Shown in pieces: positions 21,880 to 34,610 of a stretch of DNA of 64,000 bases. Where the stretch lies: NCBI GenBank assembly GCA_907163375.1, contig CAJQUW010007109.1:1-64000 (forward strand), in the 5' to 3' direction. The notes below the pieces were generated by a model. The model had not been told where the DNA came from. It was given only the letters and a program-made list of their open reading frames with translations, and ran no database searches. Made by a program: the position numbers and the translations under genes. Every line of letters begins with the position of its first letter. The stretch's first letter is position 1. Source of the stretch: Prostheceraeus crozeri. Its lineage: Eukaryota > Platyhelminthes > Polycladida > Euryleptidae.

Positions 21880-22460
21880 TTAGATGAGCATCCAAGTAGG
21901 GATTCCAATCCCGGTTTTGTAGGGTCAAAATCCCGCGATTGAGAAACTTGCAATATAGCTGTATTCCGTCTAAAGTAAGAAAAATTGTCTAAGATAAAAC
22001 TGCCAGAAATCCAACCACAATAGATACAGGCTCTTCACACTTCAATCGTCAACGTTACGTTTTCAATAATCCATTGATGAGGCCTTTTGAATAAAGGTCG
22101 AGTCTTAAATTTGAGCTGTTCATTTGCCAAAGCCAACAGTATTTGGAAGCATGACCAAATTGAAGATGATCATTAGTGAAGTAGGCCTACACAATATCGG
22201 GATTAGGAATCGAGCTAACCCTCATGATTGAGATCTTTAGGAGGTAAATTGTTCACTAGACCACAGCCTATAGTAATGGTTATTAGCCTCTTGTTAATTC
22301 AATCCCGGGATTGTTTAGTTTAGGAAGAACTATTCTCATTTGACAACTGTTGTTATCCACTGCATTAGCTTAGCTTACGGTGAAAGGTATATAAAAGATT
22401 TTTTAATCGCTTAATCCCGAGCTTGGGATCTTGGAATCTCAATGTGCCAGTGAAACGCAT
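21880..22460. repeat. Repeat with GGGATT/AATCCC words, hAT-MITE-like
   Basis: The stretch has GTAGGGATTCCAATCCCGG, CAAAATCCCGCGATTGAG and later CAATCCCGGGATTG. Almost the same text starts near 42,650, so the two are copies of one family. The 55,628-56,555 hAT element shows similar CCCGGGATT words. Boundaries are uncertain. Confidence 0.45.
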
Positions 22461-22984
22461 TGAGGAAGTAGTTGTGATTTTGATTATTTCACCATTTTAC
22501 TTGTAGCTATACAATTAATCGTTAGGATATGAAAATTGCTGTAAACTACATGATTTTGCGAAAACTAATCATTTGATATTTCATATTTGTAAAGAATAGG
22601 GTCTTTAAGGACACACATATCATTTACACATTTTCATTCATAAGGTGACAACAAGGCACAAGAGTGACAGATCATGAAATAGAATTGACGCACGGATTCA
22701 CTTTGCCACAAAGGTTAGCTCACAAAACGACCTTTATTAACTTACATCGTCCATTCTATAGTGACTGGGAGTATCACTCTATTGAAGATTATCAGATAAG
22801 TTGAGAACAATAACAACTTTCTTATCTTCGTCTCCGATAATCGTTTTGCAGTAAATGAAATACCATTCATCTCCAAATGCATTCATGAATTCGATTTCAT
22901 GGTTGACAAAGTATGAAAGTGTACTGATAAGGGATTTTGAGGTTCATTTGATCAAATTGTCCTCACAGAAGGTCAGAATTGTCT

Positions 22985-23285
22985 GATAGCTATGTCGAAA
23001 GTCAGTTATTTCTCTGCGCGAACATCTGGCAGCGTGTGGTGTCAGGTTTCAGTGCAGGGGTAGAGCAAGCCGTGAGGCGTCTTGGCGCGGGGTGGATTTT
23101 CTTATCTCGTAAAGCAAACTTTTTTCTGAAATTTCTTGGACGCGTGGTCCCGCGCGTGTGGTGGGAACAGCCCCATATGTTTGTTACAGGGTTGGTCGGC
23201 AAAAAAACCCACCCGGGGTTTTATCGGTTATATCTGGACGGGTTTTTTATACCGGGTTTTTCCGGGTTTAATCTACAGTCCATTT
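22985..23285. repeat. GC-rich repeat copy 1
   Basis: It contains GGACGCGTGGTCCCGCGCG and CAGGGTTGGTCGGC followed by CCCACCCGG. The reverse complement of related text occurs at 26,240-26,430. The pair are inverted copies of a short element or the two ends of a larger one enclosing a Tc1 relic. ORFs here are not considered genes. Confidence 0.5.
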
Positions 23286-23432
23286 CATAAAAAGTGGATC
23301 ATCCTAAAATTTGATTAAGTAAAACATAAGTATGATACAGAAAGCATTTTTCATGTTGTTTCATGTCCCTAATATATTTAAATGTCCTTATATAATCTGA
23401 TAAGTTATGATACAGTAACGGTTCTTAAAAAG

Positions 23433-24403
23433 CTAATATTTTGTGGCCCTACCCTTATTGTCAATGACATTACCAATTCGTCTAGGCATTGATTCGATGA
23501 TATCGTTGATTTTTAACTGATCTAACTTTCCACACTCTCTTTTTAACAGTGATGTAAGTTGTGATACGCCATCTGTAGGTAGCAGTGAACGACGAACGTT
23601 ACGTTTTAGAATACTCCATACATTTTCTATGGGATTCAGATCAGGAGAACGAGCTGGCCAAGATGATGTCCTAAGCCCTAATTGAGACTTGCATAAATCT
23701 CTACTACTCCTGTGACACTTAGCATTATCATCCATAAATAACCAAGTCGATGGATCACCAAGTTGATCTGTCATTTGGCCAATGTTCATTCGTAAAACAT
23801 TCACATAGCTGAGAGAATCGAAAATTTCTTCGGGTACTCATAATGAGATGTAATTTTTTCCAGAATTTTCGCCTTCCGGCTTTGTCAATGGAACATGTAG
23901 AAATGCAAGCAATGCAAATCTGGCCACTACCAGTGCAGCGTGAGCAACATTCAAAAAGTAAATTACACGTGCTCACGCTGCACTGGTAGTGGCCAGATTT
24001 GCATTGCTTGCATTTCTACATGTTCCATTGACAAAGCCGGAAGGCGAAAATTCTGGAAAAAATTACATCTCATTATGAGTACCCGAAGAAATTTTCGATT
24101 CTCTCAACGGTCTGTCCGGGTACGTGGAGAACCACATCATGCATTCGCATTCACATAGCGTTCAGAATTCATGGTTCCTTGCTGTATGTGAAGTTCAGAG
24201 CGACCATTGGTCCAAATGCCAGCCCAAATCAGTAGAGTCGCACCACCTTGTACCCGGGGACGATGTAAATGTCTCGGAATTTCCTGATCAGATTTTATCC
24301 ATAATCTCAATCGACCATCACTATCCTTCAGACGAACTGATGCCTCATCAGACCAGACAACCCGATCCCATTGATTTCGCGAGTGACAATGACTCATTGC
24401 CAA
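23433..24403 (-). pseudogene. Tc1/mariner-like transposase split by an insertion
   Basis: Two minus-strand parts belong together. The upstream part (24,403-24,150) has WDRVVWSDEASVRLKDSDGR with the first catalytic Asp, and IWAGIWTNGRSELHIQQGT. The downstream part (23,804-23,433) has WLFMDDNAKCHRS with the second Asp, and WPARSPDLNPIENVWSILKR with the third acidic residue. The order and spacing match Tc1 DDE transposases. A palindromic insertion at 23,809-24,148 separates them at a Tyr-Val-Asn codon stretch. The N-terminal DNA-binding part was not recognised, so the gene is truncated. Confidence 0.8.
23809..24148. mobile_element. Foldback element inserted in the Tc1-like transposase
   Basis: Inverted arms of about 135-140 bases (23,809-23,945 and 23,967-24,108) enclose a loop of about 20 bases. 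The direct repeat ATTCACATAG occurs at 23,799-23,808 and 24,149-24,158, next to the two transposase halves, and looks like a target duplication. About 40 extra bases lie between the right arm and the second copy of the duplication. Confidence 0.75.
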
Positions 24404-24419
24404 TCTGAGACGTCTTTTT

Positions 24420-25560
24420 GTATGCTGATCTGATAATTCGATCTGAGAGGGCCTCTTACAGCTCGTTATTGTTCATTTGTGCTTTGTATTGTTTTCAACC
24501 GGTAAGAGATAGATTTTTAGCTGAAAGCAATCAGGAGTGCTGCCAACACCACCGCAACGAAGTCAGGAAGCTACGGAACATGAAGTCCAGTTAATCACAT
24601 GTAGCAGTTACATTATTGTTGATGAATAATGGTGCTATACTGGCTCTGATTGACCGATTTTCTTTATTTTTGTTTTGCTTGATAGCTTTTGGCTTGTAGA
24701 ACAACATATTACATAACAAAGGAAACAAATGTAATTTTATAAGAGTGAGGTATGATTTTGTGTAATATTGCTGAATGAAGATCAAATTATCTACTACTTT
24801 TTTATCTATAACAGGAAAACAACTCAATATTCATGCTTGAAATTTCCAACAATGATATTAGTAAGCACAACTGACATATCTTCCAAATTTCAGAGAAATT
24901 CGTTCAAGTTTGGCGGAGTTAGACAAAGTTGAAGTTAAGGCGATGTTTAAGGGTGATCCATTTTTTATGAAACAATCTGTAGTTATTTCGGTTTTCTTGA
25001 AATTAAGAGGTAATCTCTTATTTTATAATTATCATTTTATTGAAAAATCAAACTACATTGCACACATCAGTGTAATGTAAACCATGATTAAAATACAATA
25101 TCATGAGAAAATATCGGTGAGTACTTAATATAGGTTACTGTATTTTAGCCGCACCAAATAGTCAGATAATTACAGGCTATCTAAATAAGGAATCATATGA
25201 AGTTATTCTCTCACCTACATTTACGAATAGTATACTTTACACAAGATTGGCTGTTATCTAAAATTTATAAGTTTTTTCTATTATTGTATTATCAGAGAGA
25301 AAACACATGTGTACAGTAGAGGTCTATAAATTGAACTTTATATAAAAAATATGGTCAAAACGGGGAAGATCTAATGAGTCATCTAAACATTGATCACCAA
25401 ATATCTGTTTTTTATACCGGTATTCAAAAAGTAAGAAAATATAGGCCTAGACAAAAATATAGGCCCAACTGTTAGCAGTATTACTGATACTAAAGCTAAA
25501 TAATACGCAGATCGTTTCGTCGAACTTTCATATCATAATTTCGATTCATTTTATTTTATT
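24420..25560. other. No recognised gene
   Basis: AT-rich DNA with no coding block identified. ORFs of 60-100 codons on either strand show no family marks. Confidence 0.5.
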
Positions 25561-26239
25561 TTTTTGATTACCTGAGGATGGTCGTTTGGTGTGGTCGAAA
25601 GACCTCGTCCTAATATGTGAAATCGAGGACGCACGCTCTTTCTTATGGTCCAAAGTGTCCGTCGCAGACTTGCAGCCTGCTGCGGTATCAGTAATGACGC
25701 GCGCGTACCACGCACGTGCCACCCCGAACTCCCCATCATTTCCGAGTTTCTTTTGTATGCGATAATAACATTAATGACCAGGCTTATGGGCAGTGGCTTT
25801 AAATCATTGTTTGCCAATATCGATCTTATCTTACGCACTTTCGACTGCACCAGCCACCCAAAGACATGCGACCAGCAGCGTCAACCAAGATGCGTGCGCT
25901 CTCCCGAATTCCCCATCATCTCACGAATGCATCACTACAGTCCGCTGTTGACAAATCCAGGCTGGCTGATGTTCGGCGAGTCAGGGATGGACAATGGGCA
26001 TCATATCAGCATAGGTGTTAAGTTTCTTGCGCAATGAAAACATCGGACGTTGACATATTATTCGGTTTTCCTTTTCAATATTTAGTGTTGTAGTAAGAAA
26101 CATGTAGATTACGGAATTGTATACATTCCATACGATGATTTTTGAGAAGAGGCAGAGTAAATCAGAAAAATGAATTGACATTACTGTATTTTAATTAGAA
26201 GCATCGAAAAAGTGACATAATATGGAAAAATCTATTTCA
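25561..26239. other. Unclassified stretch; ORFs without family marks
   Basis: Open frames of 100-130 codons occur on both strands at 25,551-26,037, but their amino-acid patterns match nothing I know and they are probably chance. A CTGAGGA...GTCGAAAGAC motif at 25,572-25,603 is noted and rejected as a hammerhead. Confidence 0.35.
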
Positions 26240-26430
26240 CCCGATTTCGCCCGCCGGGCGGGTGAAATCGGGTTTTTTTCTGACCGGGTGGGTTTTGACC
26301 AACCCTGGTTTGTTAAGGTTCTGGACGCGTGAGACGCGCCGCGCTGCGTCCGGTGGGAATGGACCTCAAGAGGTCTACTCAATCCAGTCTGTAAGTTAGA
26401 TTGTGTGGCGACGACCAAACTCCACACAAG
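26240..26430. repeat. GC-rich repeat copy 2, inverted relative to 22,985-23,285
   Basis: It includes CCGGGTGGGTTTTGACCAACC and GGACGCGTGAGACGCGCCG, matching copy 1 in reverse orientation. A short perfect palindrome, TTTCACCCGATTTCGCCCGC with its complement, begins at about 26,236. Confidence 0.5.
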
Positions 26431-26439
26431 TTGGATTTC

Positions 26440-28290
26440 TAAGAACATTTTTATTTTATGTATTTATGCTTCTTTATGTATTATTGATGTTTTATTCATG
26501 CTGGCATTTATATATTTGAATGTAAATACAAATGCTAGCATAATATAGCCTACTAGTACCGGTATATACCTATGTCATGTAAATAACAAAATATTTCCAA
26601 TCAAAATAATGTATGTAATCAGGGATGACAGTGGTGTGACTTCACTCAATTTGACTTCTCTAAGGATTGTCCCCAGTAAAGATCTTACAACATCCATGGC
26701 AAAAAAATTTCGCATGCAACACATTTTTGCGAGAAACTTGCGCTCGTAGTCTGAGAACTTCGTTGTTTTGCAGCATATTTCAAATTGATTTCCATCAACG
26801 AAGCAGATCTTACGTACCTGAATGAAATGACTTGTGCGTCTTTTGATTATGTTCCAGAAAAGAAAACTCCTATGTATGCATAATTACGATTTTGATCCGC
26901 CTACAAATCGATTAAGATATTGTCATCAATCTCACTCTATGAAATCGACAGCAAAACGTTTCACCCCACATCGACCAATGATTGATTGCCTGTATATCCT
27001 CAAAATCAACAAATACCAAGCCTCCCAGCAAACCTTAAAGCCGTAAATTCTGCTCAATGACCGTAGAAATCGTAAATTTCTTCAACATGATTGTATCTTA
27101 TATGAAGTGGTTAGAAAATAGACATAATAAATAGCACTAATATGACATTTTTCATAACTTATCTAAACATGATTGAATTGAGTAATTAACGTTGACATCG
27201 CTTTCTCTCACTAAGAACAACGTACAACCGCTCCATAAAAATACTACACATTTCGAAAAATGAACGTGGTATATCTTCTCACATTTCGCTCGCATTGTTA
27301 GAGCCGTTTATTTTCAATATGGAACCTACAGAAATCAAATAGTATTTTCGCCTCACTCCACTTTCGCCTCGCTCGAAATTTGATTCATTTGAAATATGGC
27401 ATAAGTCGCCAAATATGGTGATCAATTCTCAATGACAGACAACTACCATGTTAATGCAATTTTGGTGCAAGTACCAAATAAAGTTAGATAATTAAGATGA
27501 TCACAGCGCAGGTAACAATTTGGCATGTATTCGGAATTTAGGCATTTTTCAAAAATGGAATATTTTTCTAGATCTACGTAAATTCAGAATAGACTTCCTA
27601 ATTTCTGTAGTGGGCCTGCTTAAAATGGGATTAGATAATGCATCCAGTTTTCCTCAATACCATCTTTATCTCTTACTTAGTTTTCCAAATAGGTCCAATT
27701 ACACTGGCAAAACATGTCTTTGCTTGATTTTTGAAAATCATCTGACGCATTTTCAATATAGCTTACTTAGCCACATAGCTCTTTGTGCGATGGTACAGAA
27801 GGTTCAGTGTTCGAGTCTGTCCGTCCTGGAAGCTTCCCATTATTCTTATTGAAATTTGCTCCATTCTAACTTGGTTAGACTTCTCTGTGTATTCTTGGCT
27901 AGACTTCTCTCTTCTAGCAGTCCTACTCACAATTTACTTCGTATAACTTCGTATTTTTGGTGAGGCTGGCAAAAATGAAGAAGAATGTTTACAAATATTT
28001 GTCATTGTATCAGTAAGGCGAATTCTGTGTGAAGATGGTCGACCTGTCTGTATTAAATGACCAAATAAGTTTCCAGGTCTTAATGTATTAATTGATAATT
28101 TACCCCTCAGAAACCTGAGCTTCTACATGCTCAGAGACCGGGGGGGGGGGTTCAGTGAACCCTTTCTATGAATACTTTACTTGCTTCATTAATGTTAATT
28201 CTTTTGCTTGAAAGAGGCCCTGACTTGTCATTTTCAGTTTTGTGGTTGGAAAGAGCCAGGAGCATCTTAAGATGTTATTATTATTGTTCT
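26440..28290. other. No recognised gene
   Basis: AT-rich DNA. A G-run beginning near 28,140 is followed by TTCAGTGAACC, a small palindrome. No coding block or mobile element could be supported. Confidence 0.5.
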
Positions 28291-28299
28291 TATTCTTAC

Positions 28300-29330
28300 A
28301 TACATGCACAAATTTTTTCGACTGTTATCCGGCAATCATCTTCAGGTACAAAATAATTTCTATCGGTGTTAGTAGGAGTTTAAATGTATGAAATTAGTTT
28401 GAAAATGATATTTACAATGAGATGTGGTATGATATAACGTAGATATGAACAGGTTGTAGTGGGTTACATATCTTTACCAGTAGCAAAAGAATAATTGACC
28501 TGACATGCAAGATGAAGAATGATGAACTGTGTTAGTAGAGCATGTTAGGAAATGTAGTTAATAGAAAAGAAAATCACGATAACTGTCAAGTTCAGCTTTA
28601 TTATTGATCGATGGATTGAATTTATGTATGATGAATGCCTCACGCAATCGTAAATTAGTGGCATCGTTGTCGTAGGCCAGAATGTTGATGGTGATGTTGG
28701 TATGTTCTACTTGACAATTACGAATGTGCTTAAAAACAGATGACGTTGGAGTTGAAAGGTATTCTTTAAAGCGGATATGAAGTGGTCTAATAGTGCTGCC
28801 TACATAAAATTGATTGATTGCATTTGCTGCAGCTTATTTTATAAACAACATTTTTTCGATTGCACAATAGTTTGTTGATTATTGTACAGTTTGTAAGAGA
28901 ACATGGCTTCATATTTGTTTCATTCTTTTTCAGCTGTTGACGAAGAGTTTTGTTGCGCCTAGTTATTCGAACGTTGAGTTTGTGTTAATGAAAAATCCGT
29001 TTTATTCGTGAATCTATTTTGTCTGTTATATATGGGAAAGGGAAATATAAAACATCCTTATTGACCCATTGATTGTTTCGTTTTTTTGTATTCTTCGTCG
29101 TTTTGTATTCTTTCGTCGTTAGAGCTTCATGTTCGAAGATCGCATGATTTGCTCGTTATAGTCGTTAATGCGTAATAAGTTGTCAAATTCTTCCATGTGC
29201 TTCTTGAGAGTCAATTTATCTGAGCATCGTTCAGTGATTCTTTTCTTCTCATTTAGGATGAAGTTCATTTCGTCTTTGTTGGTATATGACTTAGAATGTA
29301 CATAAATGTTCTTCTTTTTGAAAACTGAAA
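28300..29330 (-). pseudogene. Penelope-like element C-terminal (GIY-YIG) remnant
   Basis: On the minus strand, frames read KDEMNFILNEKKRITERCSD near 29,250, then NQFYVGSTIRPLHIRFKEYL near 28,780 and LREAFIIHKFNPSINNKAEL near 28,620. This is the GIY-YIG endonuclease plan with YVGST and the late Glu of EAF. Stops and frame shifts interrupt it. A TGAAGA...GTCGAAA motif follows on the same strand at 28,345-28,315, where a PLE terminal repeat would lie. Confidence 0.62.
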
Positions 29331-29766
29331 ATGTTAATTATGTCTCATCAGACAATTTTACTGCCTTCGAAGGTCAAAATCATTGCAGCAGAGGGTTTGG
29401 CAGTTTCATGTACCGCTGAAGTAAATTGCTAGTTGATTAATTGCGGCTAATTGTCTGACTGGATGCGATTAATTGCGTGCTTGAGATCTGTTGAACTTGT
29501 TAAATATTTTAATTTTATCAGCTGCCATTGGAAATAGACCTACCGGTTTCATAACTCAGTTATTACCTCTCAATGCCATGAACATCGGTTGATAAAAGAT
29601 GCAGCATTTTGAAAATAATGGATATATATAGCAGCTTTTTGTTTGAATTTTGGCCTGAACGAAGGTATATGCGTGTACAATAAAATCCGGTTATCACTCC
29701 CTTTAGTTTTTGCCGATAAGTAAAATTGAATAAATTGAATAAAAACAACGTGTGTTTTCTACTCGG

Positions 29767-29793
29767 ACGTTTCGGGTCCCGACCCTTTATCAA
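29767..29793 (-). ncRNA. Hammerhead-ribozyme-like motif at the left PLE end
   Basis: On the minus strand it reads TTGATAA, then a GGGTC/GACCC stem, then GAAACGTC. It is flanked by ACTCG and CGAGT, which can pair as stem I. The order matches PLE hammerheads; the core TTGATAA departs from the consensus CTGATGA at two places. Activity is doubtful. Confidence 0.4.
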
Positions 29794-29861
29794 CGAGTTT
29801 TGGCATCAACTGCAGTTACAAGTGGTTTTATGTACTTCAGACATCTATGCGGTGTGACCAT

Positions 29862-31949
29862 TTAATACACGTACCATTCAGACAGCTCATCACATCGATT
29901 CAACACCGGTCTTCTACGCTTAATCCAACGAGCTTCTAACAACGCAATATCAAGCGGTCTCTTCACGCATTCAAGAATATTGACATCAAAATCTTCAATA
30001 CCATCACACTCACATTCACGAACATGGACGCTCAGCGCATTCCTATCATCCTTATGCCTAATGCTGCAGTTGTGCTCTAAGTATCGAGCTCTAAAATTCC
30101 TACAAGTCTTGCCTATATAATTACCATCACACTTTTTACAAACGAATTCATAGACAACATTGCTCACACTGCAATCAAATTCCATCGGCAAACTGGCACA
30201 CACATCACAATTTTCGTGTTTGTTCCTATTTTTCTTTATCTGAAAAATATCTTTTAATTTTTTACTACTATTATTTGCTACATTTATATCAAGGTCATAT
30301 TTTTGAACTAGACTGTTTATTTTTCTATTTAGACTATCACTAACGAAAGGCATCTGTAGATTACAAACTCGCTTTTTATCATGATTGCGCTTTTTTCTTC
30401 TATTTTTGCGACTGCAGTTCAAATCTCTATCACTGTAGCCATTTCCTTTTAATTTTTTCTTTACTTTGTCTGTTGCTTCTATCTGGTCAGATGTTAAATT
30501 GCATCTCTCGTTTGCAGTGCTGATTGAATTTATCACAAAATTCGTTTTAATGTGGTTTGGCACCCAGCTATTTTTATTTAAGCAATTATCTGAACTAATT
30601 TCTTTAGTATAATGCTTGTAATTTAAGACATTATTTTCAATCCAAATGGTTACATCTAAAAAGTTCAATGATTTATTTGGTACTTCTAAAGTGAAATTTA
30701 TAGATTCGGTCACCGAGTTGAAGGCCTTAATAATTTCATCGAATATTTTTGCTTCGTTCGGAAATGGGCCCATCACGATATCATCGATATATCGTCTATA
30801 AAACTGAGGCCTAATGTTATTATTCCGTAAGGCTGTTAGCGCCGTGTTCTCTATATAATCCATAAAAATTACAGCGAAAGGAGGAGCGTAATGAGTCCCC
30901 ATAGGAACTCCACTAACTTGCAAATAGACTTTATTATCAAAAGAAATTTCATAATTGGAAGTTATAAATTTTAGACATTTTTCAAAATTATCAGGGGATA
31001 ATCCGAGATTATCAATTTGGGACCAATGTTTACGAGCAAAGTTATTGACTACTTCCAGTGCTAGTTTTAGGGGAATACTAGGATAGAGGGAAATGACATC
31101 CAGGGAAATAAAGATTTCCGAGTTATTCAGATCACTTAGATTCTTGATACTATTAATTAATTCCTTAGAACTATTTAAATGTGCATTAACAAATTCTAGT
31201 AATTGATTAAGAATTCTGCTACATATCCAGTCTATTTTCTCAGTTGGTGTATTCCTCACAGAGGCAATAGGTCTCATAGGGTAGGCTCCATTCGATTGGG
31301 GCTTGTGGTCTTTAATAAACGTGCTAAATGCTGCAGGTTTGGCTCCCGAGACCAACAGTCGCTCTAAATCACTTTTACACAAAGTATTTTTAAAACAGGA
31401 CCGAACTATTCTATTAGCTTGTTTTTCAATCTGCAGACATTTCGACATTTTACGAGGCTTGTATACTTTTTCTTCTTTTAGCAATTTACTCGTACTATCT
31501 ATAAAACTATCTTTATCGGTCACGCATAAACGCTTACTCTTGTCAGTTGGTACAACCACCAAGCTTTCATTATTAAGGAACTTTTTAGTCTTTTATTTGA
31601 TATTGAACATCACGATGCGGTTTAGACTTTTTTGTGAATTCTACTTCCTTCTTAACTTCGTTCATAACTTCATATTTAAAAGCGTTTAGCTTATTTTCGG
31701 CTTCTCTATCCAGATGTTTAGGAAAGCGCACAGTATTTCGATCAAATGGAATTATTAAACTCTTATCAGTAGCATTGTCTACGAAACAGTTTTGCCAACG
31801 TAATTTATATGTAAGTTTATCTAATTATAATTCCACATTCTCTAAGAAAGTTTTATTTAGAACAGGCGGAACACGAAACTCGGGTCCCTTTTCTAAAAGG
31901 CGACTGCATATCATAGGTACTTGCTTACCACTATCATTAGTAAACTTAG
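29862..31949 (-). pseudogene. Penelope-like reverse transcriptase-GIY-YIG protein, left copy
   Basis: The open part (31,562-29,862) encodes 565 residues after a non-ATG frame opening. It has reverse transcriptase motif A FISLDVISLYPSIP, motif B GVPMGTHYAPPFAV, the catalytic FYRRYIDD, and LNFLDVTIW. It then has a basic linker with SRKNRRKKRNHDKKR, and a C-terminal GIY-YIG nuclease (VVYEFVCKKCDGNYIGKT, RARYLEH, late LLEARWIKRRRPVLNR). Upstream coding text (31,565-31,949, NKTFLENVEL) is in another frame, the two being offset near 31,590. PLE proteins copy RNA at nicked or terminal DNA. The catalytic residues are intact, so the break at the N-terminus is the main damage. Confidence 0.85.
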
Positions 31950-32430
31950 TAAACGTACGAAGAATCAGCGACTTAAATTTTTTGACATTATGTCTACACG
32001 AGTCTGTGATTCCGAAGTTCATCAAGAACATGGTGAGGATCCCGACGGAGTTTAAAAGGAACTCAATTATGAGGAAGTCAAAACCCTCATGCTGGAAATT
32101 CTACGTGAGACTATTGATCACTCGACAAAAAGGATTGAGGATCTTAACCGAAGAAGAGGCTACCAATACCTGAAGCTGGTGAGAAACCTGGACAAGGAGA
32201 AGATGAAGAAGTTTTTACGGAAACTCGAAACGGATCTACGAGGACAAGAAGATCTCAAGTTTCAAGGGCACTGTAAGAAGTGGTGGAACTTGGCCGATAG
32301 TCAATATCCCAAGAACGGCTACAGATGTGACATTCAGCCTGCTTTCCCGTACCCTTATACGGATGATTATCTTTGTAGTGTGGACAGTAACATACAGAGC
32401 ACGAGAGTTGTTTTGGATGCTGAAAGAGTG
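31950..32430 (+). pseudogene. Palindrome spacer; unique ORF leading into the right PLE copy
   Basis: A plus frame (open from 32,089 through the arm boundary to 32,520) reads IEDLNRRRGYQYLKLVRNL, MKKFLRKLETDLRGQ and YRCDIQPAFPYPYTDDYLCS. It looks coding in composition but is not part of the left arm. It may be the original 5' part of this PLE, lost from the left copy, or a fused foreign piece. I do not recognise a domain. Confidence 0.4.
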
Positions 32431-34515
32431 AAGTTTACTAATGATAGTGGCAAGCAAGTACCTATGGTATGCAGTCGCCTTTTAGAAAGGGACCCGAGTT
32501 TCGTGCTCCGCCTGCTCTAAATAAAACTTTCTTAGAGAATGTGGAATTAGAATTAGATAAACTTACATATAAATTACGTTGGCAAAACTGTTTCGTAGAC
32601 AATGCTACTGATAAGAGTTTAATAATTCCATTTGATCGAAATACTGTGCGCTTTCCTAAACATCTGGATAGAGAAGCCGAAAATAAGCTAAACGCTTTTA
32701 AATATGAAGTTATGAACGAAGTTAAGAAGGAAGTAGAATTCACAAAAAAGTCTAAACCGCATCGTGATGTTCAATATCAAATAAAAGACTAAAAAGTTCC
32801 TTAATAATGAAAGCTTGGTGGTTGTACCAACTGACAAGAGTAAGCGTTTATGCGTGACCGATAAAGATAGTTTTATAGATAGTACGAGTAAATTGCTAAA
32901 AGAAGAAAAAGTATACAAGCCTCGTAAAATGTCGAAATGTCTGCAGATTGAAAAACAAGCTAATAGAATAGTTCGGTCCTGTTTTAAAAATACTTTGTGT
33001 AAAAGTGATTTAGAGCGACTGTTGGTCTCGGGAGCCAAACCTGCAGCATTTAGCACGTTTATTAAAGACCACAAGCCCCAATCGAATGGAGCCTACCCTA
33101 TGAGACCTATTGCCTCTGTGAGGAATACACCAACTGAGAAAATAGACTGGATATGTAGCAGAATTCTTAATCAATTACTAGAATTTGTTAATGCACATTT
33201 AAATAGTTCTAAGGAATTAATTAATAGTATCAAGAATCTAAGTGATCTGAATAACTCGGAAATCTTTATTTCCCTGGATGTCATTTCCCTCTATCCTAGT
33301 ATTCCCCTAAAACTAGCACTGGAAGTAGTCAATAACTTTGCTCGTAAACATTGGTCCCAAATTGATAATCTCGGATTATCCCCTGATAATTTTGAAAAAT
33401 GTCTAAAATTTATAACTTCCAATTATGAAATTTCTTTTGATAATAAAGTCTATTTGCAAGTTAGTGGAGTTCCTATGGGGACTCATTACGCTCCTCCTTT
33501 CGCTGTAATTTTTATGGATTATATAGAGAACACGGCGCTAACAGCCTTACGGAATAATAACATTAGGCCTCAGTTTTATAGACGATATATCGATGATATC
33601 GTGATGGGCCCATTTCCGAACGAAGCAAAAATATTCGATGAAATTATTAAGGCCTTCAACTCGGTGACCGAATCTATAAATTTCACTTTAGAAGTACCAA
33701 ATAAATCATTGAACTTTTTAGATGTAACCATTTGGATTGAAAATAATGTCATAAATTACAAGCATTATACTAAAGAAATTAGTTCAGATAATTGCTTAAA
33801 TAAAAATAGCTGGGTGCCAAACCACATTAAAACGAATTTTGTGATAAATTCAATCAGCACTGCAAACGAGAGATGCAATTTAACATCTGACCAGATAGAA
33901 GCAACAGACAAAGTAAAGAAAAAATTAAAAGGAAATGGCTACAGTGATAGAGATTTGAACTGCAGTCGCAAAAATAGAAGAAAAAAGCGCAATCATGATA
34001 AAAAGCGAGTTTGTAATCTACAGATGCCTTTCGTTAGTGATAGTCTAAATAGAAAAATAAACAGTCTAGTTCAAAAATATGACCTTGATATAAATGTAGC
34101 AAATAATAGTAGTAAAAAATTAAAAGATATTTTTCAGATAAAGAAAAATAGGAACAAGCACGAAAATTGTGATGTGTGTGCCAGTTTGCCGATGGAATTT
34201 GATTGCAGTGTGAGCAATGTTGTCTATGAATTCGTTTGTAAAAAGTGTGATGGTAATTATATAGGCAAGACTTGTAGGAATTTTAGAGCTCGATACTTAG
34301 AGCACAACTGCAGCATTAGGCATAAGGATGATAGGAATGCGCTGAGCGTCCATGTTCGTGAATGTGAGTGTGATGGTATTGAAGATTTTGATGTCAATAT
34401 TCTTGAATGCGTGAAGAGACCGCTTGATATTGCGTTGTTAGAAGCTCGTTGGATTAAGCGCAGAAGACCGGTGTTGAATCGATGTGATGAGCTGTCTGAA
34501 TGGTACGTGTATTAA
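32431..34515 (+). pseudogene. Penelope-like reverse transcriptase-GIY-YIG protein, right copy
   Basis: This is the mirror of the left copy. A 5' frame (32,469-32,792) with NKTFLENVELELDKLTYKLR is followed, after a frame offset near 32,790, by the 565-residue main frame (32,815-34,515). That frame has the same reverse transcriptase motifs, YIDD catalytic pair, basic linker and GIY-YIG domain. The offset is present in both copies, so it predates the duplication or is a real feature of the gene's expression. Confidence 0.85.
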
Positions 34516-34583
34516 ATGGTCACACCGCATAGATGTCTGAAGTACATAAAACCACTTGTAACTGCAGTTGATGCCAAAACTCG

Positions 34584-34610
34584 TTGATAAAGGGTCGGGA
34601 CCCTAAACGT
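34584..34610 (+). ncRNA. Hammerhead-ribozyme-like motif at the right PLE end
   Basis: It matches the left-arm motif except that GAAAC has become TAAAC, which would spoil the core. Confidence 0.35.

Noticed and set aside
25572-25603. CTGAGGA...GTGGTCGAAAGACC as a hammerhead
   Set aside because: The two GGTC words cannot pair as stem II; only a short GGTC/GACC hairpin forms.
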